From NCBI RefSeq assembly GCF_007489275.1, contig NZ_VLNR01000039.1, forward strand, positions 1-62,906: a DNA stretch of 62,906 bases. Direction: 5' to 3'. Of the stretch, positions 8,069 to 17,089 are shown piece by piece. The stretch's first letter is position 1. Each line of letters starts with the position of its first letter. Both the position numbers and the translations under genes were made by a program. This DNA comes from Aquimarina algiphila. Lineage in GTDB: Bacteria > Bacteroidota > Bacteroidia > Flavobacteriales > Flavobacteriaceae. Below the pieces are notes generated by a model. The model did not search any database and was not told where the DNA came from. It saw only the letters and a program-made list of their open reading frames with translations.

Positions 8069-9772
8069 TTACTTTTTGGGTTCTAATAAAATGATATTGT
8101 AATCAGAATTGATTCTAACAGAATCTTTAGATACATTTACTTCGATACCAGAATATTGATCAATTAAAGACATTCCTTCTGGAAAAATAGAATCAATTTT
8201 TATTGTTTTTTCTCCCTTAGGAAGATCTAAAGCTACCACAACTTTGTCAGAAATGTTGTTTTTATTGTATGTTCTAGAAAAAACATAAGGTGATTTTGAA
8301 ATCATTTTGTGTTTTCCGCCTCCAATAGCAGGGTGGTTTTTTCTGAATACTCCTAATTTTTGCCAGTGAATCAACAAAGATTTGGTGTTACTATTAGAGA
8401 TTGAATCCCAGTTCATATTAGATCTAAGGGTAGCATCGCCTTTGGTCCCTTCAATAATAAGAGGTCTTGCTATTTCATCTCCATAATATATCTGCGATAT
8501 ACCAGGCGTTAATAAAAGCTTGGTGGCAGATTCGTATGTTTTAGTGCGGTCCTTATCAAAAGGTTGTGAATCATCATGAGAACTAATATAGTTCATCACA
8601 CTTTTTCCGATTAAATTTGTATTAAGGATGGTACTGTATTTGCTAAATAATTGTTCATAATCCTTCTGAGCAGCATCATATTTAAATTGAAAATTGATTA
8701 GATTATCAAATCCATTAGCAAAATAATCTACTTTTCTATCTCCAAAATCATAATATCGTTTTCCATCAACTCCGTAACCATATAGCTCGCCGATAATATA
8801 AAATTCATTCTCGTCAAGTATTTTATCAGGGTTTTTAGATTTCCATTCTGCAAACGCTAGTTTTGCTTGTTCTGCTAATACACTCCATGCACCTTCTTCT
8901 ACATGCTTAACTGTGTCAACACGATATCCATCTATTCCTAGTTCTCTAACATAATCTGTTAACCATTTAATGATATAATTCTTAGGAGATCTTTTTAAGC
9001 CAGTTTTAGTGAAGAAAACATCTATTTCTGCAAGTTCTATTTCTAATGTTCCTTCTTTTTTCCATTTGTTTAATAGTATGGCGGGTAATCCTACATTTTC
9101 ATCACTTTCTGTTTTAACATCCGGAAGATTTTCTACCAATGTACAAGCAACTGTACTTTTATAATCTTTAAAAGCGCATTTTGGAGAAGTACGTACCCAA
9201 TTATCTGGCCATACAGGGTCTTTATCTGTAACAGGGCCAGTGTGATTCAATACGACATCCATGAGTATTCGTATTCCGTTCTTATGGGCAATTTCAACTA
9301 ATTTTTTTAAATCTTTATACGTACCAAAATTTGGATCAATCTTAGTCCAGTCTTTTGTCCAATACCCATGAAATGCATATGTGTTTCCGGTTCCTTCATC
9401 CACGCTTTCATGTACTTGTTCTACCACAGGGTTAAACCAAATAGCATTAATTCCCAGTTTCTTAAAATATCCATCTTCTATCTTTTGAATAACCCCTCTG
9501 ATGTCTCCTCCTTCAAAACCTCGTAGTTTTCCTGTTTCTTTTGTTCTTTCTAAAGATTCATCATTATTAGGATTTCCATTGTTAAACCTATCGGTAAGTA
9601 AAAAATAAACATTAGATCCTTCCCAAATGAATGGTAATGTTTTTGAAGTATTTGGCTTTTTAATACTATCATTTGAGGTAGTTGATGTAGTGTTTTTCTC
9701 TTTTTTTGAATCATTATTACATCCAGCGGTTACAAATAAAAATAGAAAAGCGGTAATTATTATATGTCTCAT
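8069..9772 (-). CDS. Alpha-amylase family (GH13) lipoprotein
   Basis: A 567-aa GH13 enzyme that hydrolyses alpha-1,4 glucans. The lipoprotein signal ends at Cys18 (FVTAGC), so it is anchored in the envelope. Conserved regions: I at 172-177 (DVVLNH), II at 282-290 (GYRVDTVKH, nucleophile Asp286), III with acid/base Glu329 (IIGELYG), and IV at 397-401 (SSHDD). Region IV has SHD rather than the usual NHD. A beta-sandwich C-terminal domain follows the barrel. No susCD or other starch genes adjoin it, so it acts as a stand-alone periplasmic or surface amylase. It is divergent from menA. Confidence 0.93.
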   Translation of the reverse strand: MRHIIITAFLFLFVTAGCNNDSKKEKNTTSTTSNDSIKKPNTSKTLPFIWEGSNVYFLLTDRFNNGNPNNDESLERTKETGKLRGFEGGDIRGVIQKIEDGYFKKLGINAIWFNPVVEQVHESVDEGTGNTYAFHGYWTKDWTKIDPNFGTYKDLKKLVEIAHKNGIRILMDVVLNHTGPVTDKDPVWPDNWVRTSPKCAFKDYKSTVACTLVENLPDVKTESDENVGLPAILLNKWKKEGTLEIELAEIDVFFTKTGLKRSPKNYIIKWLTDYVRELGIDGYRVDTVKHVEEGAWSVLAEQAKLAFAEWKSKNPDKILDENEFYIIGELYGYGVDGKRYYDFGDRKVDYFANGFDNLINFQFKYDAAQKDYEQLFSKYSTILNTNLIGKSVMNYISSHDDSQPFDKDRTKTYESATKLLLTPGISQIYYGDEIARPLIIEGTKGDATLRSNMNWDSISNSNTKSLLIHWQKLGVFRKNHPAIGGGKHKMISKSPYVFSRTYNKNNISDKVVVALDLPKGEKTIKIDSIFPEGMSLIDQYSGIEVNVSKDSVRINSDYNIILLEPKK

Positions 9773-9971
9773 AAGTATGTGGTGGTTTAAAGTGCTAATC
9801 TATAAAAAGTCTCATAAAAATATGGGGAAGAAGAATTGCGAAATTAATAAAAATGGAATCAAAACAATTTGGTGTTATTATGATAATCGAACTATGAATG
9901 TGAAGAATTGATGTGAATTATTTTTATTTTTTTAGGAAAATACTGTTCCTTTGGGATCTAAATGATCAAGA

Positions 9972-10871
9972 ATGACCAAAATTAAAGCCTGGATCTCGGC
10001 TGCACGTCTGCGAACATTACCCTTATCGGTATCTGGAATAATTGTAGGTTCTGCCTTGGGATATCAAAGTTTTATAGGGACAGGTATTTTTTGGCTTGCT
10101 ATAGCTACTACTTTAGGGTTACAAATACTTTCTAATTTTGCTAATGATTATGGCGATGGAGTAAAAGGAACGGATAATGAGGATAGGGTTGGCCCGCAAA
10201 GAGCTTTACAAAGTGGAGCAATTTCTAAAAAAGAAATGTTTAGAGGGATCATAATTACTGCTTTAATAACTTTAGGAGTATCTATTGCTTTGATTTATGT
10301 CTCCTTTGGAGCAGCCAATTTTTTGTATTCAATATTCTTTTTTCTTTTAGGATTAGCTTCTATCGTCGCAGCTATAAAATATACCATGGGTAGTTCTGCT
10401 TATGGATATAAAGGACTAGGAGACATTTTTGTATTTATATTTTTTGGATTGGTAAGTGTGGTAGGTTGTTATTTTTTATTTACTAAGCATTTAAGTTTTC
10501 TTATTTTTCTTCCTGCCATAACTATTGGATTATTAAGTGCAACGGTATTAAATCTTAACAATATGAGAGATCATAATAGTGATAAAAAAGCAGGGAAAAA
10601 TACACTTGTTGTAAAATTAGGGATCAATCGTGCAAAGAAATACCACCTTTCATTACTAATACTTGCTATGCTATCCATGTTGCTTTATCTTTTACTCACC
10701 TATGATCATTGGGTAAATTTATTATTTCTTTTATCATTTATTCCTTTATTGATACATATCAAAAAAGTGATCAATACTAAAAATACAGAACTATTGGATC
10801 CAGAACTTAAAAAAGTAGCTTTAACAACATTTTTGCTTTCTATTTTGTTCAGTCTCGGTCAGATTTTATAA
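9972..10871 (+). CDS. menA: 1,4-dihydroxy-2-naphthoate polyprenyltransferase
   Basis: An inner-membrane UbiA-family prenyltransferase that attaches a polyprenyl chain to 1,4-dihydroxy-2-naphthoate to give demethylmenaquinone. The 299-aa length and eight to nine hydrophobic segments are normal. The first Asp-rich motif is NDYGDGVKGTDNEDR (about 59-73); the second is NNMRDHNSDKKAGKNTL (about 196-212). It is the first gene of a plus-strand run with menC and menE, which makes the menaquinone assignment firm. The 199-bp gap upstream, shared with the divergent amylase gene, should hold the promoter. Confidence 0.95.
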   Translation: MTKIKAWISAARLRTLPLSVSGIIVGSALGYQSFIGTGIFWLAIATTLGLQILSNFANDYGDGVKGTDNEDRVGPQRALQSGAISKKEMFRGIIITALITLGVSIALIYVSFGAANFLYSIFFFLLGLASIVAAIKYTMGSSAYGYKGLGDIFVFIFFGLVSVVGCYFLFTKHLSFLIFLPAITIGLLSATVLNLNNMRDHNSDKKAGKNTLVVKLGINRAKKYHLSLLILAMLSMLLYLLLTYDHWVNLLFLLSFIPLLIHIKKVINTKNTELLDPELKKVALTTFLLSILFSLGQIL

Positions 10872-10900
10872 TTTTCGTATTACTTAAAAGTATTTCACAC

Positions 10901-11581
10901 ATGAAAATTACATTTTACGGGCAGAACACCCTACTTGTTAAGATTAATGATATCAATATATTAATTGATCCGTTTATATCTGGAAACCCACTATCAAAAG
11001 ATAAAATAGCTATCGATGATATAAAAGTTGATTATATCCTACTTACACATGCACATGAAGATCATGTTCTTGATGCAGAAGCTATAGCTAAAAATAATAA
11101 TGCAACAATCGTTTCTAATTATGAAATAGCTATGTATTATCAAAATCGAGGTATTCAGGTTCATCCTATGAACCATGGGGGAAATTGGAATTTTGAATTT
11201 GGAAAAGTGAAGTATGTTAATGCTATTCATACCAGTAGTTTTGCTGATGGAACCTATGGAGGACAACCTGGTGGATTTATAATTGAAGGAGAGCACAAGA
11301 CCATTTATATTGCTGGAGATACTGCTTTAACAATGGATATGAAACTAATTCCAATGTATACAAAGTTAGATTTAGCAATATTACCGATTGGTGATAATTT
11401 TACCATGGGAGTTGATGATGCTATTATAGCCAGCGATTTTGTTGAATGTGATAAAATTTTAGGAGTACATTATGATACCTTTGGATATATAGAAATTGAT
11501 CATGATGAAGCAAAACGAAAGTTTTTTGAAAGAAATAAAGATCTTATGTTATTAGAAATAGGTTCAAGCATTGAATTATAA
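10901..11581 (+). CDS. Metal-dependent hydrolase, MBL fold (UPF0173)
   Basis: A 226-aa stand-alone metallo-beta-lactamase-fold protein of the UPF0173 group. The metal-binding motif is HAHEDH (50-55, with His50, His52, Asp54, His55). Later ligands include His113 (AIHTSSF), Asp140 (AGDTAL) and His193 (GVHYDTFG), by approximate count. It is cytosolic, and the substrate is unknown. It sits between menA and menC and its stop overlaps the menC ATG by one base. I know of no menaquinone step assigned to this family, so a thioesterase-like role is only a guess from context. Confidence 0.88.
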   Translation: MKITFYGQNTLLVKINDINILIDPFISGNPLSKDKIAIDDIKVDYILLTHAHEDHVLDAEAIAKNNNATIVSNYEIAMYYQNRGIQVHPMNHGGNWNFEFGKVKYVNAIHTSSFADGTYGGQPGGFIIEGEHKTIYIAGDTALTMDMKLIPMYTKLDLAILPIGDNFTMGVDDAIIASDFVECDKILGVHYDTFGYIEIDHDEAKRKFFERNKDLMLLEIGSSIEL

Positions 11582-12621
11582 TGATCGCTAAATACCATAA
11601 ACATATTCTGGAGTTTAAAAGACCAAGTGGTACTTCCAGAGGAGTTTTGAAAACTAAGGAAACATGGTTTATAACTCTAATAGATGGAATGAAAAATGGG
11701 GTAGGGGAATGTGGTATTCTAAGAACATTAAGTATAGATGATCGATCTGATTATGAAGAAAAACTTAAATGGACTTGTGAGCATATACATTTAGGTGTGG
11801 ATAAATTATGGGAAGAGTTGATCGAATTTCCTAGTATTCAATTTGGAGTAGAAATGGCTTTTAAATCCCTGCATAGTGATTCTCCGTTTGTATTATTTCC
11901 TTCAAAATTTACTTTAAACCAAGATGATATTTCTATTAATGGACTCATTTGGATGGGAACCAAAGAATTTATGCGTGAGCAAATAGTGGATAAATTAAAC
12001 CAGGGATTTAATTGCATAAAAATGAAGATCGGTGCTATCGACTTTGAAACTGAGTTAAACTTGTTATCCTATATAAGATCACAGTTTTCACCAGAACAAA
12101 TAGAGTTAAGAGTTGATGCTAATGGTGCTTTTAAACCCCAGAATGCATTAAAAATATTAGACCGTCTTTCGATCTATGATTTACATAGTATAGAACAACC
12201 CATACGACAAGGTCAGTACGAAGAAATGAAGAACTTATGTGAAAAAACCCGATTGCCTATTGCTTTGGATGAGGAATTAATTGGTGTTTTTGATGTAACG
12301 GAAAAGAAAAAAATGTTACAAACTATACAACCACAATATATCATTCTTAAACCAAGTTTGATAGGTGGCTTTAAAGGGACTATGGAGTGGATTTCAATAG
12401 CAGAAGACCTCAATATTGGTTGGTGGATCACTAGCGCATTAGAAAGTAATATAGGTCTGAATGCAATTGCCCAATTTACGTACACATTACAAAACAAAAT
12501 GCCTCAGGGGTTAGGTACGGGAGGTTTGTACACCAATAATATTGATTCTCCCTTGGTTGTTGATCAAGGAACTTTAATCTATGATCAAAATAAAGATTGG
12601 GCTATAGATTTTTTTAATTAA
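11581..12621 (+). CDS. menC: o-succinylbenzoate synthase
   Basis: An enolase-superfamily enzyme that dehydrates SHCHC to o-succinylbenzoate in menaquinone synthesis. The 346-aa protein has the full catalytic set: KMK with Lys147 and Lys149, metal ligands Asp179 (VDANG), Glu205 (IEQP) and Asp230 (ALDEEL), and Lys257 (ILKPSL). These are the hallmarks of the muconate-lactonizing/OSBS subgroup; a dipeptide epimerase is the main alternative but is unlikely between menA and menE. Its ATG overlaps the preceding stop by one base (TAATG), so translation is probably coupled. Confidence 0.93.
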   Translation: MIAKYHKHILEFKRPSGTSRGVLKTKETWFITLIDGMKNGVGECGILRTLSIDDRSDYEEKLKWTCEHIHLGVDKLWEELIEFPSIQFGVEMAFKSLHSDSPFVLFPSKFTLNQDDISINGLIWMGTKEFMREQIVDKLNQGFNCIKMKIGAIDFETELNLLSYIRSQFSPEQIELRVDANGAFKPQNALKILDRLSIYDLHSIEQPIRQGQYEEMKNLCEKTRLPIALDEELIGVFDVTEKKKMLQTIQPQYIILKPSLIGGFKGTMEWISIAEDLNIGWWITSALESNIGLNAIAQFTYTLQNKMPQGLGTGGLYTNNIDSPLVVDQGTLIYDQNKDWAIDFFN

Positions 12622-12638
12622 ATATAGAGTATAATTAT

Positions 12639-13571
12639 ATGTATATCACACAAGGAAGACAAGGAAAATTAGGAATGTGGAAATATTTGCCGATCCCGAT
12701 AGTGTTTATGGGATTAATGGGGTTTAATTATTTGGCAATAAAACTAATGGGAATTGATATTGCTTCTATAATGGAAAAAGAAATCCTTACAAAAGGAAAA
12801 AATAGATTTTTTGCAGAAAATATGGCATTTTTTGTGGTTTTATTAGGTGGTTTGTTTTTTTGGGTTAGGTATGTTCATCAACAAAGTCTTTTATCACTTA
12901 CTACTAGTAGGAAAAAAGTAGATTGGGGGCGTATTTTCTTCATTTTTATTCTGATGGCCTCATTTATTATTATTTCTACACTAATTGTATATTTTGTGAC
13001 TCCAGAAAACTATGAGATTAATTTTAAGCCTATTCCGTTTCTTATTCTTACGGCTATTGCTTTGATATTAGTTCCTATACAGACAAGTTTTGAAGAGTAC
13101 TTTTTCAGAGGATACCTAATGCAAGGGTTGGGGTTAGCTTTTAGGAATAAATGGATGCCATTATTTTTAACATCTATACTTTTTGGTGTTATGCATATTG
13201 CTAATCCCGAGGTGGATAAAATAGGGCCTATATTGATGATTTACTATATAGGCACAGGTCTTTTCTTAGGTATTATTACTTTAATGGATGAAGGGATTGA
13301 ATTAGCATTAGGTTTTCATGCGGCTAATAATTTAGTAACAGTTCTTTTAGTAACTGCAGATTGGACGGCATTACAGACAGACTCTATATTTCTAGATAAA
13401 TCTGATCCAACTTCTGGATATGAAATCTTACTACCTATTTTAGTGATTTTTCCAATGTTCTTATTCATATTGTCAAAAAAATATAAATGGACAGGGTGGA
13501 AAGATAAACTTTTTGGATCCTTGAATACATTTAATAATGTTCAAGAAGAGGCTTCTGGGATAACAGAATAA
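12639..13571 (+). CDS. CPBP family intramembrane glutamic protease
   Basis: A 310-aa multi-pass inner-membrane protein of the CAAX protease/bacteriocin-processing (CPBP, Abi) family. Motif 1 is FEEYFFRGY with Glu152, Glu153 and Arg157; motif 2 is FGVMHIAN with His186; a third motif, GFHAANN, lies near 225-231. All catalytic-type residues are present, so it is probably active. It lies 17 bp after menC and 52 bp before menE, within the menaquinone operon, although no link between the family and quinone synthesis is established. The substrate is unknown. Confidence 0.88.
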   Translation: MYITQGRQGKLGMWKYLPIPIVFMGLMGFNYLAIKLMGIDIASIMEKEILTKGKNRFFAENMAFFVVLLGGLFFWVRYVHQQSLLSLTTSRKKVDWGRIFFIFILMASFIIISTLIVYFVTPENYEINFKPIPFLILTAIALILVPIQTSFEEYFFRGYLMQGLGLAFRNKWMPLFLTSILFGVMHIANPEVDKIGPILMIYYIGTGLFLGIITLMDEGIELALGFHAANNLVTVLLVTADWTALQTDSIFLDKSDPTSGYEILLPILVIFPMFLFILSKKYKWTGWKDKLFGSLNTFNNVQEEASGITE

Positions 13572-13623
13572 TAATATACTGTTTACACACTGTTAACCTG
13601 TGGATATACTAGAAAATTGAAAT

Positions 13624-14745
13624 TTGAGTATGCAAACTGATAGCGAATTTTCTTTACCAGAAATACACCAGAGTTTTTCAATAAACAAGAACTCCTTGGA
13701 TAAGGAAGGACTAAGGTATTTTGCCTATAATTTTGTAAAAGATGGAGAAGTATATGAACAGGATGCAGGAAACTTTTTATTAGATTGGTTAAATGAAAAA
13801 GATCATATAATTGTACAAACATCTGGATCTACCGGGAAACCAAAAAAGATTAAGGTGTTCAAGAAACATATGATTAATAGCGCAAGAGCTACCGGTAAAT
13901 TTTTTAAAGCAGAAGAAGGTACAACAGCGTTATTATGTCTTCCCGCAAATTATATAGCCGGTAAAATGATGCTGATAAGGGCAATGGTACTAGGATGGAA
14001 GATAGATTTAGTCCCTCCAAAAACAATTCCTCTTGATACAGTTTATAAGCAATATGATTTTTGCGCTATGGTCCCTTTGCAATTAGATAATTCTTTAAAC
14101 AGGCTTCATTTGATTAAAAAGTTAATCGTAGGAGGGGGACCTGTTTCAGAAAACCTAAAAGAACTTGTTCAAGGTATTAAGACTAAAATATTTGAAACTT
14201 ATGGTATGACCGAAACGGTATCTCATATTGCCGCACGTAGGATAAATCCAAAGAAAAAAGATAAAAAAGATGCTAATTTTTTTAAAGCATTACCCAATAT
14301 AACGCTGAACATAGATAATAGAAATTGCCTAGTTATTAAAGCTCCTCAGCTCAATGAAGAAACTATCATTACCAATGATGTTGTAGAACTTAAAACATAT
14401 AAAAAATTTTTGTGGAAAGGACGACATGATAATGTAATTAATAGTGGAGGAGTAAAGTTATATCCAGAAGAGATAGAAACAAAATTACAGTTATTAATTG
14501 GACATCGTTTTTTTATTACCAGTGTACCAGATGATGCATTAGGTGATAAAGTAATTTTACTCATAGAACGTGATTATGATAAAATTGCATATCTCACACT
14601 TCGGGAAGGAATACAAAATTTAAATACCCTAAACAAATACGAAATCCCAAAAGAAATTCATTTCCTCCCTCAATTTATAGGAACAGAAAATGGAAAAGTA
14701 CAAAGAAAGCAAACAGTAGAGTTAGCTTTAAATTCTAAATTCTAA
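13624..14745 (+). CDS. menE: o-succinylbenzoate-CoA ligase
   Basis: An ANL-superfamily AMP-binding enzyme that activates o-succinylbenzoate to its CoA thioester. The phosphate-binding loop is TSGSTGKPKK (66-75); ETYGMTETVSH (about 190-200) is the core motif; SGGVKLYPEEIE (about 276-287) and the C-terminal GKVQRKQ are the hinge and lysine loop. At 373 aa it is about 100 residues shorter than proteobacterial MenE, as in other Bacteroidota, with a minimal N-terminal region. It is the last gene of the men run and is followed by a weak terminator. Confidence 0.9.
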   Translation: MSMQTDSEFSLPEIHQSFSINKNSLDKEGLRYFAYNFVKDGEVYEQDAGNFLLDWLNEKDHIIVQTSGSTGKPKKIKVFKKHMINSARATGKFFKAEEGTTALLCLPANYIAGKMMLIRAMVLGWKIDLVPPKTIPLDTVYKQYDFCAMVPLQLDNSLNRLHLIKKLIVGGGPVSENLKELVQGIKTKIFETYGMTETVSHIAARRINPKKKDKKDANFFKALPNITLNIDNRNCLVIKAPQLNEETIITNDVVELKTYKKFLWKGRHDNVINSGGVKLYPEEIETKLQLLIGHRFFITSVPDDALGDKVILLIERDYDKIAYLTLREGIQNLNTLNKYEIPKEIHFLPQFIGTENGKVQRKQTVELALNSKF

Positions 14746-14755
14746 TCTGAATTTT

Positions 14756-14786
14756 AAGGAATATTAAAATTAATTATATCCTTTTT
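14756..14786 (+). terminator. Probable terminator of the men operon
   Basis: AAGGA-A-TAT (14756-14764) pairs with ATATCCTT (14776-14783) with one bulged A, followed by a five-T run. It starts 11 bp after the menE stop. The stem is weak. Confidence 0.5.
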
Positions 14787-14874
14787 ACTCATCAGAAAGC
14801 CTACTTCACTCATTTTTGATTGCTAGCCCATAGAAGAACATTTAGTTTTAGTTTGTAATTAAAAACTATCCACT

Positions 14875-16971
14875 ATGAAACTATTAAATTATATGTTTTT
14901 ATTCTTCTTTTCTATAGGAGTTTTAAATGCACAAGAAATAAAAGTTACAGGAAAAGTAACGGATAATCAAAATTTAGCTTTACCAGGGGTTAATATTTTG
15001 ATCAAGGGCAGTCATAAAGGAGTACAAACCGATTTTGATGGAAACTATACTATTCTTGCACATATAGGGGATACATTGATGTATTCTTATCTTGGATATG
15101 AAACCGAAGAAAAGAAAGTAGACTCCCAATCTACTACTATGCATGTAACTATGCAAGTGTCTGCTGCTCAATTAGAAGAAGTAGTAGTTGTAGGCTACGC
15201 ACCAGTATATAAAAGACAAATCACCGCTTCTGCTACTGTAGTGTCTAGTGAAAGTATTTCTCGTAAACCTAGAAAACGTAGACGGAAACTATCGCGAAAA
15301 CAAACTATTAATAAGGGGTATACAAATCAGAATAATAGTACGATTAGAATTCGTGGAATGAATTCAATTTCAAATGCTAATCAACCATTATATGTAGTTG
15401 ATGGAGTACCTGTAAATAGTAGGGATATTGCTTTAGTAAAAGCTATAAAACCAGAGAATATTATAAAAACTGAAGTACTTAAAAATAAAAAAGCGTCTGC
15501 GATTTATGGCAGTCGAGCATCAGGTGGAGTAGTCTTGATTACTACAAAATCGGGCAATTATAAAGTGCAGAATGATGAATCATACAAAGAGATTATAGAA
15601 AATGATTTTAAAAGAGTCAATTTATCTCCTCTGTCTACTTTTTCTATAGATGTAGATAAAGCATCTTATAGTAATATTCGAAGAATGATCAATAATGGAA
15701 CTAATATTCCTGCAGATGCAGTTAAAATTGAAGAAATGATTAATTATTTTGATTATGAGTATGAACAACCTACAGGAAAACATCCTTTTGCAATTCATAC
15801 AGAATATACATCGACTCCATGGAATGCAAAAACTCAATTGGTTAAGATCGGATTAAAAGGAAAAGAGATTCCGCAAAATGAGATCCCTCCTTCCAATCTT
15901 GTGTTTTTAATTGATGTGTCTGGATCTATGAGTAATAGTAACAAATTACCATTACTTAAGAAGGCATTTAAACTCTTGGTAAAGCAATTAAGAGAGAAAG
16001 ATAAGGTTTCAATTGTGGTATATGCAGGAGCAGCAGGAATGGTATTAAAACCTACATCGGGTGCAAATAAGCAAGAAATCAATCAAGCTTTACAAAATCT
16101 TCAGGCAGGAGGTTCTACAGCAGGAGGAGAGGGAATTCAATTAGCATATAAAATAGCTAAAGAAAACTTTATAAAAAACGGAAATAATAGAGTAATTCTT
16201 GCTACAGATGGGGATTTTAATGTTGGAATAAGTAGTGATAAGGAAATGAAAGATTTAATCGAAGAAAAACGAAAATCAAATGTATTTCTTACATGCCTAG
16301 GATTTGGTATGGGAAACTATAAGGATAGTAAATTAGAAACATTGGCAGATAAAGGGAATGGAAATCATGCATACATTGATACAATGCAAGAAGCACAACG
16401 AGTATTGGGTAAAGAATTTGGAGGCACGTTATATACTATTGCTAAGGATGTGAAAATACAAGTTGAGTTTAACCCGGGAAAAGTACAAGCATATCGTTTA
16501 ATCGGATATGAAAATAGACTTCTGGAAGATGAAGATTTTGTAGATGATACAAAAGATGCTGGAGAATTAGGAAGTGGTCATACAGTTACAGCACTTTATG
16601 AAGTAGTTCCCGTAGGAGTAAAAAGTGAATATGTTAAGGATGTTGCAAATCTAAAATATACAGATTCAAAAATGAATACAGATTATGGAGATGAGCTATT
16701 AACAGTAAAATTTAGATATAAAAAGCCGAAGGAAAGAAAAAGTATCGAAATGATTCATGTTTTAAAAACCGATAATAAATCTTCTGTTTCACAAGACTTT
16801 AATTTTGCAGCCTCTGTAGCTTGGTTTGGAATGAAATTAAGAAATTCAAAATATATTGAAAATGAGGATCTTAATACTATAATTTCTTTAGCCAGAACAA
16901 ACAAAGAAAAAGATGATCAGGGATATAAAGCAGAATTTGTAAGATTGATGAATAGTTATAATGGATTATAA
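14875..16971 (+). CDS. Plug-vWA fusion: regulatory domain, TonB plug, YfbK-type vWA
   Basis: A 698-aa exported protein with unusual architecture. After the signal peptide (1-19) come a carboxypeptidase-like regulatory domain (about 22-105, ending EEVVVVGYAP), a SusC-type TonB plug (about 115-226, IRIRGMNS, VVDGVPV, AIYGSRASGGVVLITTKSG), then a YfbK-like N-domain (about 245-335), a vWA domain with MIDAS DVSGSMS (347-353) and a DUF3520-like C-terminus. There is no beta-barrel, so it cannot be a TonB receptor. A Lys/Arg-rich patch (130-142) interrupts the start of the plug. I infer an envelope adhesion or assembly factor. It has its own terminator. Confidence 0.85.
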   Translation: MKLLNYMFLFFFSIGVLNAQEIKVTGKVTDNQNLALPGVNILIKGSHKGVQTDFDGNYTILAHIGDTLMYSYLGYETEEKKVDSQSTTMHVTMQVSAAQLEEVVVVGYAPVYKRQITASATVVSSESISRKPRKRRRKLSRKQTINKGYTNQNNSTIRIRGMNSISNANQPLYVVDGVPVNSRDIALVKAIKPENIIKTEVLKNKKASAIYGSRASGGVVLITTKSGNYKVQNDESYKEIIENDFKRVNLSPLSTFSIDVDKASYSNIRRMINNGTNIPADAVKIEEMINYFDYEYEQPTGKHPFAIHTEYTSTPWNAKTQLVKIGLKGKEIPQNEIPPSNLVFLIDVSGSMSNSNKLPLLKKAFKLLVKQLREKDKVSIVVYAGAAGMVLKPTSGANKQEINQALQNLQAGGSTAGGEGIQLAYKIAKENFIKNGNNRVILATDGDFNVGISSDKEMKDLIEEKRKSNVFLTCLGFGMGNYKDSKLETLADKGNGNHAYIDTMQEAQRVLGKEFGGTLYTIAKDVKIQVEFNPGKVQAYRLIGYENRLLEDEDFVDDTKDAGELGSGHTVTALYEVVPVGVKSEYVKDVANLKYTDSKMNTDYGDELLTVKFRYKKPKERKSIEMIHVLKTDNKSSVSQDFNFAASVAWFGMKLRNSKYIENEDLNTIISLARTNKEKDDQGYKAEFVRLMNSYNGL

Positions 16972-17000
16972 AGGGTTAGAATAAATGATTGAATATGAAT

Positions 17001-17035
17001 AGACACTTGCAAAACATTGCAGGTGTCTCTTTTTT
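17001..17035 (+). terminator. Terminator of the plug-vWA gene
   Basis: An 11-bp stem with one G-U pair (17001-17011 with 17018-17028) and a six-base loop is followed by a T-rich run to 17035. It lies 29 bp after the stop. Confidence 0.9.
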
Positions 17036-17089
17036 GTAATACATTTAATTTTTAATACACCTTATTAATTACCTCACACTAATCTTACA

